From Dehalococcoidia bacterium (GTDB lineage Bacteria; Chloroflexota; Dehalococcoidia; DSTF01; JACRBR01), in the NCBI GenBank assembly GCA_040902535.1, contig JBBDXD010000003.1, forward strand, positions 151,521 to 215,520: a DNA stretch of 64,000 bases, given 5' to 3'. The notes below the pieces were generated by a model. It did no database searches. It was not told the origin of the DNA and saw only the letters and a list, made by a program, of their open reading frames with translations. Positions 55,801 to 63,739 of this stretch are shown here, piece by piece. Position numbers and translations under genes: made by a program. Each line of letters opens with the position of its first letter. Within the stretch, counting starts at the first letter, position 1.

Positions 55801-58800
55801 AGAAGTTCGGGCCGATCTGGTCGCTGCCTCCGGTGTTCCTGGAGGTGGGCGGCAGCGCGACCCTGCGCGGCCGGCTGACGATCGGCTACGACACGCAAGG
55901 TCTGCGCGAGGTCCTGCTCGAAGGCGCCGACGCGGCTTCGCTGCTCAACGGTCTGTTCCTGGGTGATCAGAACGCGCAGGGCATCGACGACTGCGAGCTG
56001 GAACTGCGGGGAGAACTGTTCGCGGGCGCGAACGTCAGCGTGCTGATCTTCTCCGCGGGGGCGCGCGGCGGCGTGTTCTTAAACCTCTGCCTGGACCTGC
56101 AGGACCCGAATACCGACGGAAGACTGAAGTTCCAGGAAGTCGCGAACATCATCGAGGCGACGGGCAATCCATTCTGCATCTTTATCTTCTCGGGAGAGTT
56201 CGGCCTCTTCGTGAAGGTGTTCGCGGAAGTCGATCTGTTCTTCTGGTCTCAGACCTGGGAGAAGCTACTTGCCGAGATCACGTTGCTGCAGTTCGAAGTG
56301 CAGTGCGATCTGAACGTCGAACCGATTCTCGCCGGGGAGGTCGAGAACTCTGCCGGATTACCTGCTGATACCGAGACAGGTGTGCTACTCCTGCACACCG
56401 GACCGCACTCCGACAGACGTGGCGCAGGGTCGATCGGCATCAATACGACCGCGGAGGAATTCACGGTCACGCAGATCGACGACAACACTTTGACGGTGAC
56501 GGCGTTCGGCATCACGCAGACGTTCGTCACGGAAGCGGCTGGTGGCTGGTCGCTTGTCATAGGCGATATGAGCGACTCGCCGGGCGACCCGAAGGATGAC
56601 GAGGACGAGATCCACCTGCTCGATGGCGTCGTCGGGGCGGAGTCCGAATGCCTCGACGCGGACGATGACGACGATCCGCTGGACGGCTTCATAAACGACG
56701 GCTGCCCGAAGGTCGGCGACGACAAGGAGTCGGGCGACCAGTGCGAGAACGACATCGACGACGACGGCGCAACTGACGACGGTGAGACGGAGTCCGTCGT
56801 GAACGACGGCTGTCCAACCGTTGGTGAGGTCATTGACTTCACCGTGCCGAGCGTGCTCATTGGCGGTATCGGCAACGACAAGTTCACGGGCAGTCTCGGG
56901 AATGACTTCATCGACGGCGGCGCCGACGATGACGTCATCCAGGCGCGCGAAGGTGACAACGACATCATCGGCGGCCAGGGCGACGACTCGATCGATACCG
57001 GTACAGGCGTCGACTTCATCCTTGGCGATGATGGCACGATCGCAAGGCCGGACATCACGCCGAGCGGCAGCTCAGGCGGCGACGATGGCATCGACGCTGG
57101 ATTGGGCGCGGACACGATCCGCGGCGGCCCGGGCGATGACAACATCACGGGCGGTATTTCAAACTCGACGCTGGCCGCAGTAGGCCCGGCAGAAACCGGC
57201 CTGGAGTGCACGAACCAGCTTGACGACGACGGCGACACCAAGGTCAACGACGGCTGCATCGACGCCGGCGATAACATCGGCGGCGGCGACGGGCTCGACA
57301 CGATCAACGGTGGCGACGGCGACGACACGATCAGCGGCAACAACGGCTCCGACAACATCAACGGGGCCAACGGCAACGATACGATCAACGGCGGCAACGA
57401 GAACTCTCCCGACGCTGACGGCGATCCCGAGGCCGGCGCCAACTGTGACGACGGAGACGACGACGACGGCGACACCATCGCCGACGACGGCTGCCTCGGT
57501 GACGTGATCATGGGCGGCCCCGGCTCCGACACGCTTGATGGCCAGGGCGGCGACGACAAGGTCATCGGCGGTAGTCTCCTGGCCGGCCAGGCCGACGAGG
57601 GTGACGCGCAGGTCAACGGCGGAGCCGATGACGACCAGATCTTCGGTGACAACGTGGAGTACGTCGACGACGGCTCCGGCGGTGCCACGTTCAACCTCGT
57701 CAACCCGAACATCGGCGGCATCGACAAGATGCACGGCGGCGACGGCAACGACACGATGCGCGGCCAGGTCGGCGCCGACGAGATGCTCGGCGGCAACCAC
57801 GACGACAATATGGACGGCAACGCCGGCAACGACATCATGCTCGGCGATGACGGCACGATCTCGACGAGCGTCACGGTCACCGAGGACGGTGACGACGGCG
57901 TCGACACGATGCACGGATCCGAGAACGACGACGACATGTACGGCGGCGGCGACGACGACGTCATGTTCGGCGACGGCGGCGGCGACTACATGGAGGGCAA
58001 CGGCGACGACGACGAGATGCGCGGCGGCCAGCAGGACGACGACATGTATGGCAACGACGACGAGGACACCATGCACGGTGACTCGGGCGACGACTACATG
58101 GAGGGCAATGGCGGCTCCGACGTCATGCGCGGCGGCATCGGCCAGGACGACATGATCGGCGGTTCTTCTACCGCCGGCGAGGAGGACGACGAGACGCTGG
58201 TCGCACTGCTGACGGTCCGCGGCGACACGATGAACGGCGACTCTAACCAGGACGTCATGGTGGGCGACAACGGCACGATCGAGCAGCTCGGCGGCAGTTC
58301 GACCGCCGATGGCGCGGTGAACCGCACCGTTACGCTGCTCGACCTCGACTGCGACGACGACAACGAGGCCGGCAACGACCACATGTTTGGCGATTCCGGC
58401 AACGACGACCTTTACGGTGGCGGCGAAAACGACGTCGTCCACGGCAACAGCGGCGATGACTACGCCGAGGGTAACTGCGGCGACGACGACGTCTTCGGCG
58501 ACGCGCACCAGGACGACTTGATTGGTGGCACGTCCGACGAATCGAACGGCGCATCCGCCGGCGGCGGCGTGCCGGACGGCGACGACGACATGTACGGCGG
58601 CAGCAACGCTACCGACGTGTTCCCGACGCCGCAGTACGACGTGATGGCTGGCGACAACGCCTCGATCCAGCGGCCGCTGTCCGGCGACGACTGGATCACG
58701 GACGACTTCAACCCGCCGTCCGTCGAAGCCGTGGTCAAGCGGGATCTCTCGCTCTACGACGTCGCGACTGCCGCCGGACCGGCGATCAGTGCGACGCTCA

Positions 58801-61800
58801 ACGGCGACGACGAGATGTTCGGCGAGTCCGACTTCGACATCATGTACGGAGGCGGCGGCGACGACACGATGCACGGCAACGGCGGCGACGACCACGTTGA
58901 AGGCAACGCGGGCGACGACACGCAGTACGGCGACGCCGGCCAGGACGACCTCATCGGTGGTACGGGACGCACCGTCTCCAACGACCCGGCCAGCGCTGCG
59001 GACGGCCGCCTCGACGAGGAGGACGGCGGCGACAACGATACGCAGTACGGCGGTGACGGCGCGGACAGCGTCCTCAGCGGCGACTACGACACCATCGTCG
59101 GCGACAACGCGACGGTGGACCGCCCGGTCCACGCTTCGGGCGCCGACGCGGGCGAATGGATGGTCAACTCGTTCAACGCGGCGGTCACGCGCAACATCGT
59201 GTTCTACGACGTGGGGATGATCGCTCCTTCGGGCGGACCCGCGGCCGCGGGCACGAACGGCGATGACACGCAACGCGGCGAGCGTGACGACGACACCATG
59301 TACGGCCAGGGCGGCTCTGACGACATGCAGGGCAACCAGGGTGACGACTACATGGAGGGCAACGACGGCAGCGACGACATGCAGGGCAACGCGGACGACG
59401 ACGACATGGCCGGCGGTACGGGGCGCATCGCGCAGTTCGACACCGTGGCGGATGCCGTTGTACAGGATCCGTCAGGCCCCGCAGCGGGTCGCGACGACCG
59501 CGGTGACGGCGGTGAACTGTCGATGTCCGGCGGGACCGGCTTCGACTTCATGATCGGCGACAACGGCGTCATCACGCGCGTCCTTGACGGGAACGGGGCG
59601 TGGGTAGCCAGCACCAACCGCAGCGGCGGACCTTCCGCCAACGGCGTCCAGCACAACCCGGTCGTACTGCGCGACGTGCAGGTGCTTGGCGGCGCCTCGT
59701 TCGCGGGCGCGAGTGGCGGCGAGACCGACATGACCGGCGATGAGCAGGACGACATCATGTACGGGCAGGGCGGCGCCGACGAGATGTTCGGCAACGCCGG
59801 CGATGATTACATGGAGGGCAACCACGACGGCGACGACATGGAGGGCAACGAGGGCCAGGACGACATGCTCGGCGGCGGCTCCGACGATTCGGACACCGCC
59901 GATGACGAGGAGTCCGCGCTCGACCTGCTCGACGGCGACGACGCCATGAGCGGCGAATCCGGCATCGGCGACGGCGCAGCGGACGGCGATGACGCCGACG
60001 TCATGATCGGCGACAACGGCCTCATCGACCGCTGCCCGGCGGCGCTCGACTGCGAATGGCAGGTCAACTCGTTCAACGACTCGTTCTTCCGGGTGGTCAC
60101 CATCTTCGACGTGGAGATGGCCGGCAGCCCGCTCGACCTCTCGCTGAGCGGCGATGATGACATGTACGGCAACGACAACGACGACACCATGTACGGCCAG
60201 GGCGGCGAGGACGAGGTCTTCGGCGGCTCCGGTGACGACTACATGGAGGGCAATGCCCACAGCGACTACATGGCCGGCGGCCCGCAGCAGGACGACATGC
60301 TGGGCGGCACCGGCCGCACGAAGAGCGACGACGCATCGACGCTCGTGGCGGGACGCACCGACGAAAGTACGGACGACCGCAACGTGCCGCTCGGCAGCAA
60401 CCCCGCGCTCAACGTGGTGCTCGGCGACACGATGATCGGTGACGTCGAGGCCGACGGCTCTTCCGGCGCCGACGACGGTGCGGACGTGATGCTCGGAGAC
60501 AACGGCCGCGTGTCGCGCCCAACGACCGGCGGCGAATGGATCGGCCTCTCGTACAAGCTCCAGGCCGACGAGGTCGGTGATGTTGCGAACCGCCACGACT
60601 CGACGGGCGATAAGATCGTCCGCCGCGTCGACCGTGACGTCGCGAACATCGACACGACGCCGGGTATGACCGCCGGCAGCGACTTGATGGTCGGCAACGG
60701 CGGCGATGACGACATGTACGGGCAGTTCGACAACGCCAACCCGGCAGTGCCGCAGCCCGACCTTCAGAACCCGGCCGACCCGACGACCGCCGTCGGCGAC
60801 GAGATGTACGGCAACGAGGGCGAGGACGCGATGTCCGGCGACCAGGGCGTGTTCGACAACCGCGTCCTACCACCACCGGCACAGGAGCACTTCGAGCCGA
60901 ACGAGCCGTTCATCGACGACGATAAGTTCACGACTGACACGCTGTTCCGCGAGCACGTGCTGGCGCAGATCGAACTCGGCGGCAACGACCGTATGCGCGG
61001 CGGCAACGGGGCGGACTGGATGCACAGCGGCGCCGGACACGATCTGATGAACGGCGACAACGGCAACGACCGCCTCTTCGGCGACAACGGGGCCGATGAC
61101 ATGTGGGGCGGCAGCCACCACGACCACCTCTGGGGCGGCTACGACTATGACCAGATGGACATTCACCCGAACGTCGCGGTCGACATCAATGGCCTGGAAA
61201 TCGTGCCCTGCACGCCCAGCGCGACGCCGGATCCGCAGGAGTGGTACTTCTTCGGGCTGGACGCGAACTGCGATGGCAACTTCGAGGACGTGGACTACAT
61301 GTACGGCGGCTGGGACGCCGACGCCATGCAGGCGAACATCGGTGACAACGGGCCGCAGCTCGGTGACCGGCTGATCGACTGGATCGGTGTGTACAACCTG
61401 TACATCTTGTGCCCGGGCACGTACGGCGAGTTCGTCTCGACGCGCGAGTTCAGCCCGGCGATGACGGCGTTCATCTTCGACTGGATCGAAGGTGATGGCG
61501 TGCCGAACGCCGATCAGGGCAATACGTCCGGCTTCAACGAGATCGCGTTCGTGTACAGGCCCGACCTGAAGTCCAACGCGAACCCGCCGTACGTCGATAC
61601 GCCTGCGCACTTCAACTGCGATAACGTCGAGCCGCTTGCGACGCCGACGAGCACATCCTCGCCGACCGTGACTGCGACTGCGACGGCAACGAACACGCCG
61701 GGCGGTCCGACGAGCACGCCGACGCAATCGCCGACGGCGACCAGTACGCCTCCGCCGACGAACACGCCGACGCCGAACGTGCCGCCTGGCCAGGCGAAGA

Positions 61801-61829
61801 AGACGCCAACGCCGACGCCTACGCCATAG
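49893..61829 (+). CDS. Giant exported Ca-binding-type protein (TSP3-like and RTX-like repeats)
   Basis: The ATG at 49893 begins a signal peptide (MLRRLSIFAAVVVLTALCSR), giving about 3,978 residues; an upstream in-frame ATG at 49809 adds an Arg-rich stretch and is unlikely. Residues 40-2300 alternate beta-rich domains with helical segments carrying LPLIG-like motifs. Scattered from about residue 379 to 2536 are about 17 Asp-rich units of the form DDDGDGRINDGCP. Residues 2323-3760 are RTX-like (GNDKFTGSLGNDFIDGGADD at the start), mostly with Met in the hydrophobic slot (DDYMEGN, DDTMYGQ), interrupted by six recurring modules with GDNG.I.R. The tail (from about 3911) is Pro/Thr-rich and ends TPTPTPTP without LPXTG. 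It is probably a calcium-stabilised surface or matrix protein; no protease or lipase domain was seen. Confidence 0.88.
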   Translation: MLRRLSIFAAVVVLTALCSRGTYQAEAVDPNATDIITALQSADGVLDSLAGYDVLGEDVPLTEQDISDALNLSSLFSDVLGSGLDDTDLDALESSLEGADTTLGSVDVVVGCDGTCDGGEDPVAVTQTGDVISVHVPINASASIPIDMAFASDNVTLDGGALDIEFSAATTLDFELNTAVADIDGLAQAFVVVGEPTIEFRANTDTGSLTTFTAQLGFTEVSVSGDVDLSFGADITLQDPENAASNPTITLDEFTSTALADLVDASLSAGSLTGTVTFDTTLIPGTTDGTLTFNDTTAPLGDDFTFDLDDAGLDKLRNMTPRDAFRALQRLNSWLDGLQAGGVLDVQLPLIGGDYTDVLAIGEKLGNAIDGAPETACGGDTADDDGDGRINDGCPTAGSPETGAECANDTNDDGDGGGQINDGCPIAGGLLKLDDPLTPLNEEGDPDFDDAVELGEKLAERLGLSGDITPSFSNTGTGDLTYVIGFADGATKNIPVDFSGSLDVLSGISVTGGANFGFQAGYEAALTLGLDLSAQPTEDGAGIGSCEDGIDNSAEPDNALPDDGQIDAFDGDCAGTKTIEQRAFVEVGTSAGTPELTAGLKATATNVTASARIAILEATISDADITVASTGEEDGDGAGSCADGVDNGDTDGIDAEDPDCASIEIDIYDDGGDGRLTLEELFNVLGDSTPGGPTFAPEAHVAIDGTLAVAAELGGQDVGGGNIVLSGTLDGPLTSPSDLFDNFSVDGSDLKTSDLFNFSPCGTADDEDGDGKVNDGCPQVGDGPESGADCDDSVDSDSDSAINDGCPGLSDPESESIAMLDKIVALVRALADQIEAMEESDIGSSLSDPLPLIGTSFKDLLSYADAINDLADQLESTAEEGADCDNNTDDDGDSYINDGCPTQTGVPESADQCAPSNNASDEDNDAVAAGIQPDVPAAVNDGCPAVIPTLQRVETQLEKLLSDAFDSLGADDPNVLELTHSAPGTARDTNVQGLDVSITLDTAGGENDLLFKADVDVTLKHASTLNTDLSAIAGFGDLDLVALDASGQVEANVTAVLDLDFGLDLDDFTPFVLGSTGMSIDASLVADDFVIEAALGPLEVSIGTHDPVAEAICGADTTDNDKDGRVNDGCATDVVPEDDGAGECDNDVDEDADGTADDGCPEGSAPAATGVAETTCDEVPAVDEDGDGQFNDGCVSWADKGRLYLGAQFDVAEQHGDTERVALADLDFSGPGTAFDGPDTQPAQCENIGSAGAHDACAVLPLYFEGVAIGDETTAAHHIEVGIADITDLGTLDATFPDPSAIEDLIAQQLINLALLHSGLGEFFDKLRDLLNGEIFGFELPLVGDQLDEAIAFVDKIEAELIAEFASDPLSVGPPAVNTSDVAGLLDPFRDTVGTALNDAGILADTDGDGTIEPTGADGDFLYEFFCDGNPCIAPETDCTGSADDDADGKRNDGCPQVGNFAESGAECDDALDSDAAAETGGTLAAPDGTVNDGCFAPDGFDPPAGDITEIRFNVRLGQQGETGLDADFNIGIPGLSLQSRGADEAQIEATWQIDLGFGVNKEDGFFLLTHEPEGPAETPEQCNDDYLDNDNDGVPNDGCDELTVGAEVTLGGAELEGELGFLLVRVKDGDPAQACSFAVTSTDAPCLPGGDEADPQSVFRPQFTINLMDPGASPDGKLTFTDVANMPSFSDLVEFDLTADADVNLHIETSIAGEAALPKLIGDFKLDWHWSLNGENDTDKLEDPNANACTDTSPGGGINAEDTGQNCLGLMIDDLVLDAGTFISKFLAPTFSDIQEYTRPLQPVIDVLEACIPVLSEMSGSCQSLLTLIETFGPSDPRLELIITVVKIVSFVNSIPTTAPGGDLTIPIGDGSFGLDGALLQKGTLPASQARSAYTDTIDGLASLLDGVDDTFGPAATDGDVTSVTGTKSIGFSFPVWDDPGQLLTLMFGQDVVLVQLDAEAEASFNYSQKFGPIWSLPPVFLEVGGSATLRGRLTIGYDTQGLREVLLEGADAASLLNGLFLGDQNAQGIDDCELELRGELFAGANVSVLIFSAGARGGVFLNLCLDLQDPNTDGRLKFQEVANIIEATGNPFCIFIFSGEFGLFVKVFAEVDLFFWSQTWEKLLAEITLLQFEVQCDLNVEPILAGEVENSAGLPADTETGVLLLHTGPHSDRRGAGSIGINTTAEEFTVTQIDDNTLTVTAFGITQTFVTEAAGGWSLVIGDMSDSPGDPKDDEDEIHLLDGVVGAESECLDADDDDDPLDGFINDGCPKVGDDKESGDQCENDIDDDGATDDGETESVVNDGCPTVGEVIDFTVPSVLIGGIGNDKFTGSLGNDFIDGGADDDVIQAREGDNDIIGGQGDDSIDTGTGVDFILGDDGTIARPDITPSGSSGGDDGIDAGLGADTIRGGPGDDNITGGISNSTLAAVGPAETGLECTNQLDDDGDTKVNDGCIDAGDNIGGGDGLDTINGGDGDDTISGNNGSDNINGANGNDTINGGNENSPDADGDPEAGANCDDGDDDDGDTIADDGCLGDVIMGGPGSDTLDGQGGDDKVIGGSLLAGQADEGDAQVNGGADDDQIFGDNVEYVDDGSGGATFNLVNPNIGGIDKMHGGDGNDTMRGQVGADEMLGGNHDDNMDGNAGNDIMLGDDGTISTSVTVTEDGDDGVDTMHGSENDDDMYGGGDDDVMFGDGGGDYMEGNGDDDEMRGGQQDDDMYGNDDEDTMHGDSGDDYMEGNGGSDVMRGGIGQDDMIGGSSTAGEEDDETLVALLTVRGDTMNGDSNQDVMVGDNGTIEQLGGSSTADGAVNRTVTLLDLDCDDDNEAGNDHMFGDSGNDDLYGGGENDVVHGNSGDDYAEGNCGDDDVFGDAHQDDLIGGTSDESNGASAGGGVPDGDDDMYGGSNATDVFPTPQYDVMAGDNASIQRPLSGDDWITDDFNPPSVEAVVKRDLSLYDVATAAGPAISATLNGDDEMFGESDFDIMYGGGGDDTMHGNGGDDHVEGNAGDDTQYGDAGQDDLIGGTGRTVSNDPASAADGRLDEEDGGDNDTQYGGDGADSVLSGDYDTIVGDNATVDRPVHASGADAGEWMVNSFNAAVTRNIVFYDVGMIAPSGGPAAAGTNGDDTQRGERDDDTMYGQGGSDDMQGNQGDDYMEGNDGSDDMQGNADDDDMAGGTGRIAQFDTVADAVVQDPSGPAAGRDDRGDGGELSMSGGTGFDFMIGDNGVITRVLDGNGAWVASTNRSGGPSANGVQHNPVVLRDVQVLGGASFAGASGGETDMTGDEQDDIMYGQGGADEMFGNAGDDYMEGNHDGDDMEGNEGQDDMLGGGSDDSDTADDEESALDLLDGDDAMSGESGIGDGAADGDDADVMIGDNGLIDRCPAALDCEWQVNSFNDSFFRVVTIFDVEMAGSPLDLSLSGDDDMYGNDNDDTMYGQGGEDEVFGGSGDDYMEGNAHSDYMAGGPQQDDMLGGTGRTKSDDASTLVAGRTDESTDDRNVPLGSNPALNVVLGDTMIGDVEADGSSGADDGADVMLGDNGRVSRPTTGGEWIGLSYKLQADEVGDVANRHDSTGDKIVRRVDRDVANIDTTPGMTAGSDLMVGNGGDDDMYGQFDNANPAVPQPDLQNPADPTTAVGDEMYGNEGEDAMSGDQGVFDNRVLPPPAQEHFEPNEPFIDDDKFTTDTLFREHVLAQIELGGNDRMRGGNGADWMHSGAGHDLMNGDNGNDRLFGDNGADDMWGGSHHDHLWGGYDYDQMDIHPNVAVDINGLEIVPCTPSATPDPQEWYFFGLDANCDGNFEDVDYMYGGWDADAMQANIGDNGPQLGDRLIDWIGVYNLYILCPGTYGEFVSTREFSPAMTAFIFDWIEGDGVPNADQGNTSGFNEIAFVYRPDLKSNANPPYVDTPAHFNCDNVEPLATPTSTSSPTVTATATATNTPGGPTSTPTQSPTATSTPPPTNTPTPNVPPGQAKKTPTPTPTP

Positions 61830-61852
61830 GTAGGATCAGGACGAACGCGAAG

Positions 61853-61882
61853 GGAGGCTCACCTCGATCGAGGTGAGCCTCC
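61853..61882 (+). terminator. Perfect 30-base palindromic terminator
   Basis: The 30 bases read identically on both strands (arms GGAGGCTCACCTCGA and its complement). The palindrome lies 24 bases after the giant gene's stop. It should form a very stable hairpin, followed by TTCATC. Confidence 0.8.
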
Positions 61883-61941
61883 TTCATCAACGGACAGCGG
61901 TCAGTCGATTCGTTTTGGGTTCCTCCCGAAGTGGCTGGTCG

Positions 61942-61959
61942 CTATGTCGTCATAGTGCG
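61942..61959 (+). repeat. Dispersed 18-base repeat, copy 2
   Basis: Identical to 26821-26838. It lies between the giant gene's terminator and the VOC gene. Confidence 0.7.
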
Positions 61960-62073
61960 CCGCGTGTCCCGACCGAACTGCTTTGTCGCGTAAGGTAGAT
62001 TGTGCGACGCTGTCGCTCTCTGCCCTCTGTCCGTCACGACGGCAAGTCGCTGAACCGCTGGGAGGCTTCGTCA

Positions 62074-62448
62074 ATGACAATTAGCGCAGTCCAGATGGTG
62101 GGACTCTACGTTAGGGACTTTGAGTCGGCACTTCGTTTCTATCGCGATGCGTTGGGCATCCCGCTAGAGATCGACGCCCATGGGGATGATCACCATGCAG
62201 ACTATTCATTCCGTGAGCCCTACTTCCATTTCGCAATCTTCCCTACACGCACAGGCCAGGTTTCAGCCCCAACCCACCTCTCCTTCAACGTGGTCGATTG
62301 TCGGGATGCATTTCATCGAGCCGTCGCGGCGGGTGCACCCGTCAAGTTAGAACCTCGTCCAGTGAATTATTCGGGAGGTGGATTGAGCGCTGAGGTTCTC
62401 GACCCAGACGGGAACGAAATCGAGTTCTTCCAGTCCGGCTCAACCTGA
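62074..62448 (+). CDS. VOC/glyoxalase-fold protein
   Basis: The product has 124 residues. The ATG at 62074 follows GGGAGG by 8 bases. The sequence VGLYVRDFESALRFYRDALG, IPLEIDAHGDDHHADYSFRE and VLDPDGNEIEFFQ is the standard vicinal-oxygen-chelate pattern of two beta-alpha-beta-beta-beta units, with a terminal metal-ligand Glu in EIEFF. Such proteins include glyoxalase, dioxygenase and resistance proteins. The specific reaction cannot be told. Confidence 0.85.
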   Translation: MTISAVQMVGLYVRDFESALRFYRDALGIPLEIDAHGDDHHADYSFREPYFHFAIFPTRTGQVSAPTHLSFNVVDCRDAFHRAVAAGAPVKLEPRPVNYSGGGLSAEVLDPDGNEIEFFQSGST

Positions 62449-62650
62449 CCGACTACCCATACAGGGCTCCGTGGGACCGACCGATCGTCGAGCTGCCCCG
62501 TCGGGTGATCGAGCCTACGTCTTCCGCGGATCAAGCAGAACGGACGGAGCGTAGTGTCGCACAATGTTCATTACCCGAACGCCGACATCTTCTTCGCTTG
62601 CTGAGATAGACGTGTCACCGGCGCCACTATCAACTCAGGCGATTGTATAC

Positions 62651-62679
62651 TTGACACGGAATCGTACCTCACTTAGAAT
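62651..62679 (+). promoter_or_regulatory. Consensus sigma-70 promoter inside the IS
   Basis: TTGACA (62651-62656) and TAGAAT (62674-62679) are 17 bases apart. It is oriented towards the transposase and overlaps the 3' end of the small minus-strand ORF. Confidence 0.7.
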
Positions 62680-62830
62680 GCTTAGGTGAGGACGATTTCG
62701 ACGATGATCTCTGTGGTTTCTGCGCTTCCTGAGCGGCCTTCTTCAAGTCCGCTACACCCTTCGCGCCGAACACCCTCTTGGCTAGTTCGTCACTCGTCAA
62801 CTCGTGCGCTGGCTTCTTCTTACGTGGCAT
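62669..62830 (-). CDS. Small basic protein carried by the IS (53 residues)
   Basis: The product starts MPRKKKPAHELTSDELAKRV and continues FGAKGVADLKKAAQEAQKPQ, then a Ser/Lys-rich tail. Small basic ORFs of this kind occur next to IS1595-type transposases, probably as passenger or accessory genes. It is divergent from the transposase, with 12 bases between the two starts, so they share a control region. There is no defined function. Confidence 0.6.
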   Translation of the reverse strand: MPRKKKPAHELTSDELAKRVFGAKGVADLKKAAQEAQKPQRSSSKSSSPKHSK

Positions 62831-62842
62831 AGGGGTACTCCA

Positions 62843-63739
62843 ATGAATCTGATGCAACTGATGAAAGACTTCGACACTGACAAAGAGTGCCGTGACGTGC
62901 TGGAAGATTTGCGCTGGCCCGAGGGTGTCGCGTGTCCGCGCTGCGAAGGTAAGAAGATCTACCGCGCAGAGTTCCAGAAGGCTCGCCAGCAATTCGACTG
63001 TGCATCATGCGGCTACCAGTTCAGCGTAACAGTCGGGACGATCTTTCAGGACAGCAAACTGCCGTTGCCAACGTGGTTCGCTGCGACGTTCCTGCTCTGC
63101 GAAGCGAAGAAGGGCATGAGTTCCAATCAACTCAAGCGCACCCTCGGCGTGTCGTACAAGACGGCTTGGTACTTGTCGCACCGCATCCGTGCCGCGATGA
63201 AGGATGCAGCAGCGCCGTTGCTGCAAGGCACCATCGAAGCGGACGAACATTGGGTCGGCGGTCGCCAGAAGGGTGCTGGTAAGGGCAACTGGCGCGACGG
63301 TAAGACGATGGTTCTCGGAGCCGTGGCGCGTGGTGGAGAAGTGCGCTTGAAGGTAGATAAGCGCGCCACCAAGAAGGCGATCCACACGTTCCTTACGGCC
63401 ACCGTTTCGCCAGACGCCGACGCCCTCTACACCGACGAACACGGTGCCTACGTCGGATGGGTAGACGCCGACACGCGGCACGAGCATGTTGTCCACCGCA
63501 AGGACGAATGGGTGCGCGGCGAAGTTCACACGAACTCGATTGAAGGCGTCTGGAGCCTCATGAAGCGGTCGGTCATCGGTTCGTACCACCAACTGTCCGA
63601 AAAGCATTTGCAATCCTACGTCGATGAAATGGCGTGGCGCTTCAACAACCGCGATAACCCCTATCTGTTCCGTGACACACTCATCCGGTTGATTCGTGCG
63701 GAGACGCTGCCGTACCAAGATCTGATTGCTGAGGCGTAA
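62843..63739 (+). CDS. IS1595-family transposase (ISXO2-like)
   Basis: The product has 298 residues. The N-terminal zinc ribbon reads GVACPRCEGKKIYRAEFQKA and FDCASCGYQFSVTVGTIFQD with two CxxC pairs. The middle has the typical LPLPTWFAATFLLCEAKKGM and TLGVSYKTAWYLSHRIRAAM. The DDE-type catalytic core shows EADEHWVGGRQKGAGKGNWR, LYTDEHGAYVGW and HTNSIEGVWSLMKRSVIGSY. All catalytic segments are present and the frame is uninterrupted, so the element may be active. The ATG at 62843 fits the family better than the frame's earlier start at 62804. Confidence 0.93.
   Translation: MNLMQLMKDFDTDKECRDVLEDLRWPEGVACPRCEGKKIYRAEFQKARQQFDCASCGYQFSVTVGTIFQDSKLPLPTWFAATFLLCEAKKGMSSNQLKRTLGVSYKTAWYLSHRIRAAMKDAAAPLLQGTIEADEHWVGGRQKGAGKGNWRDGKTMVLGAVARGGEVRLKVDKRATKKAIHTFLTATVSPDADALYTDEHGAYVGWVDADTRHEHVVHRKDEWVRGEVHTNSIEGVWSLMKRSVIGSYHQLSEKHLQSYVDEMAWRFNNRDNPYLFRDTLIRLIRAETLPYQDLIAEA

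Noticed and set aside
57159..59273. 704-codon Val/Ala/His-rich minus-strand frame inside the giant gene
   Set aside because: It mirrors the GGC-GAC-GAC repeat codons of the RTX region and has a repetitive, unnatural composition.
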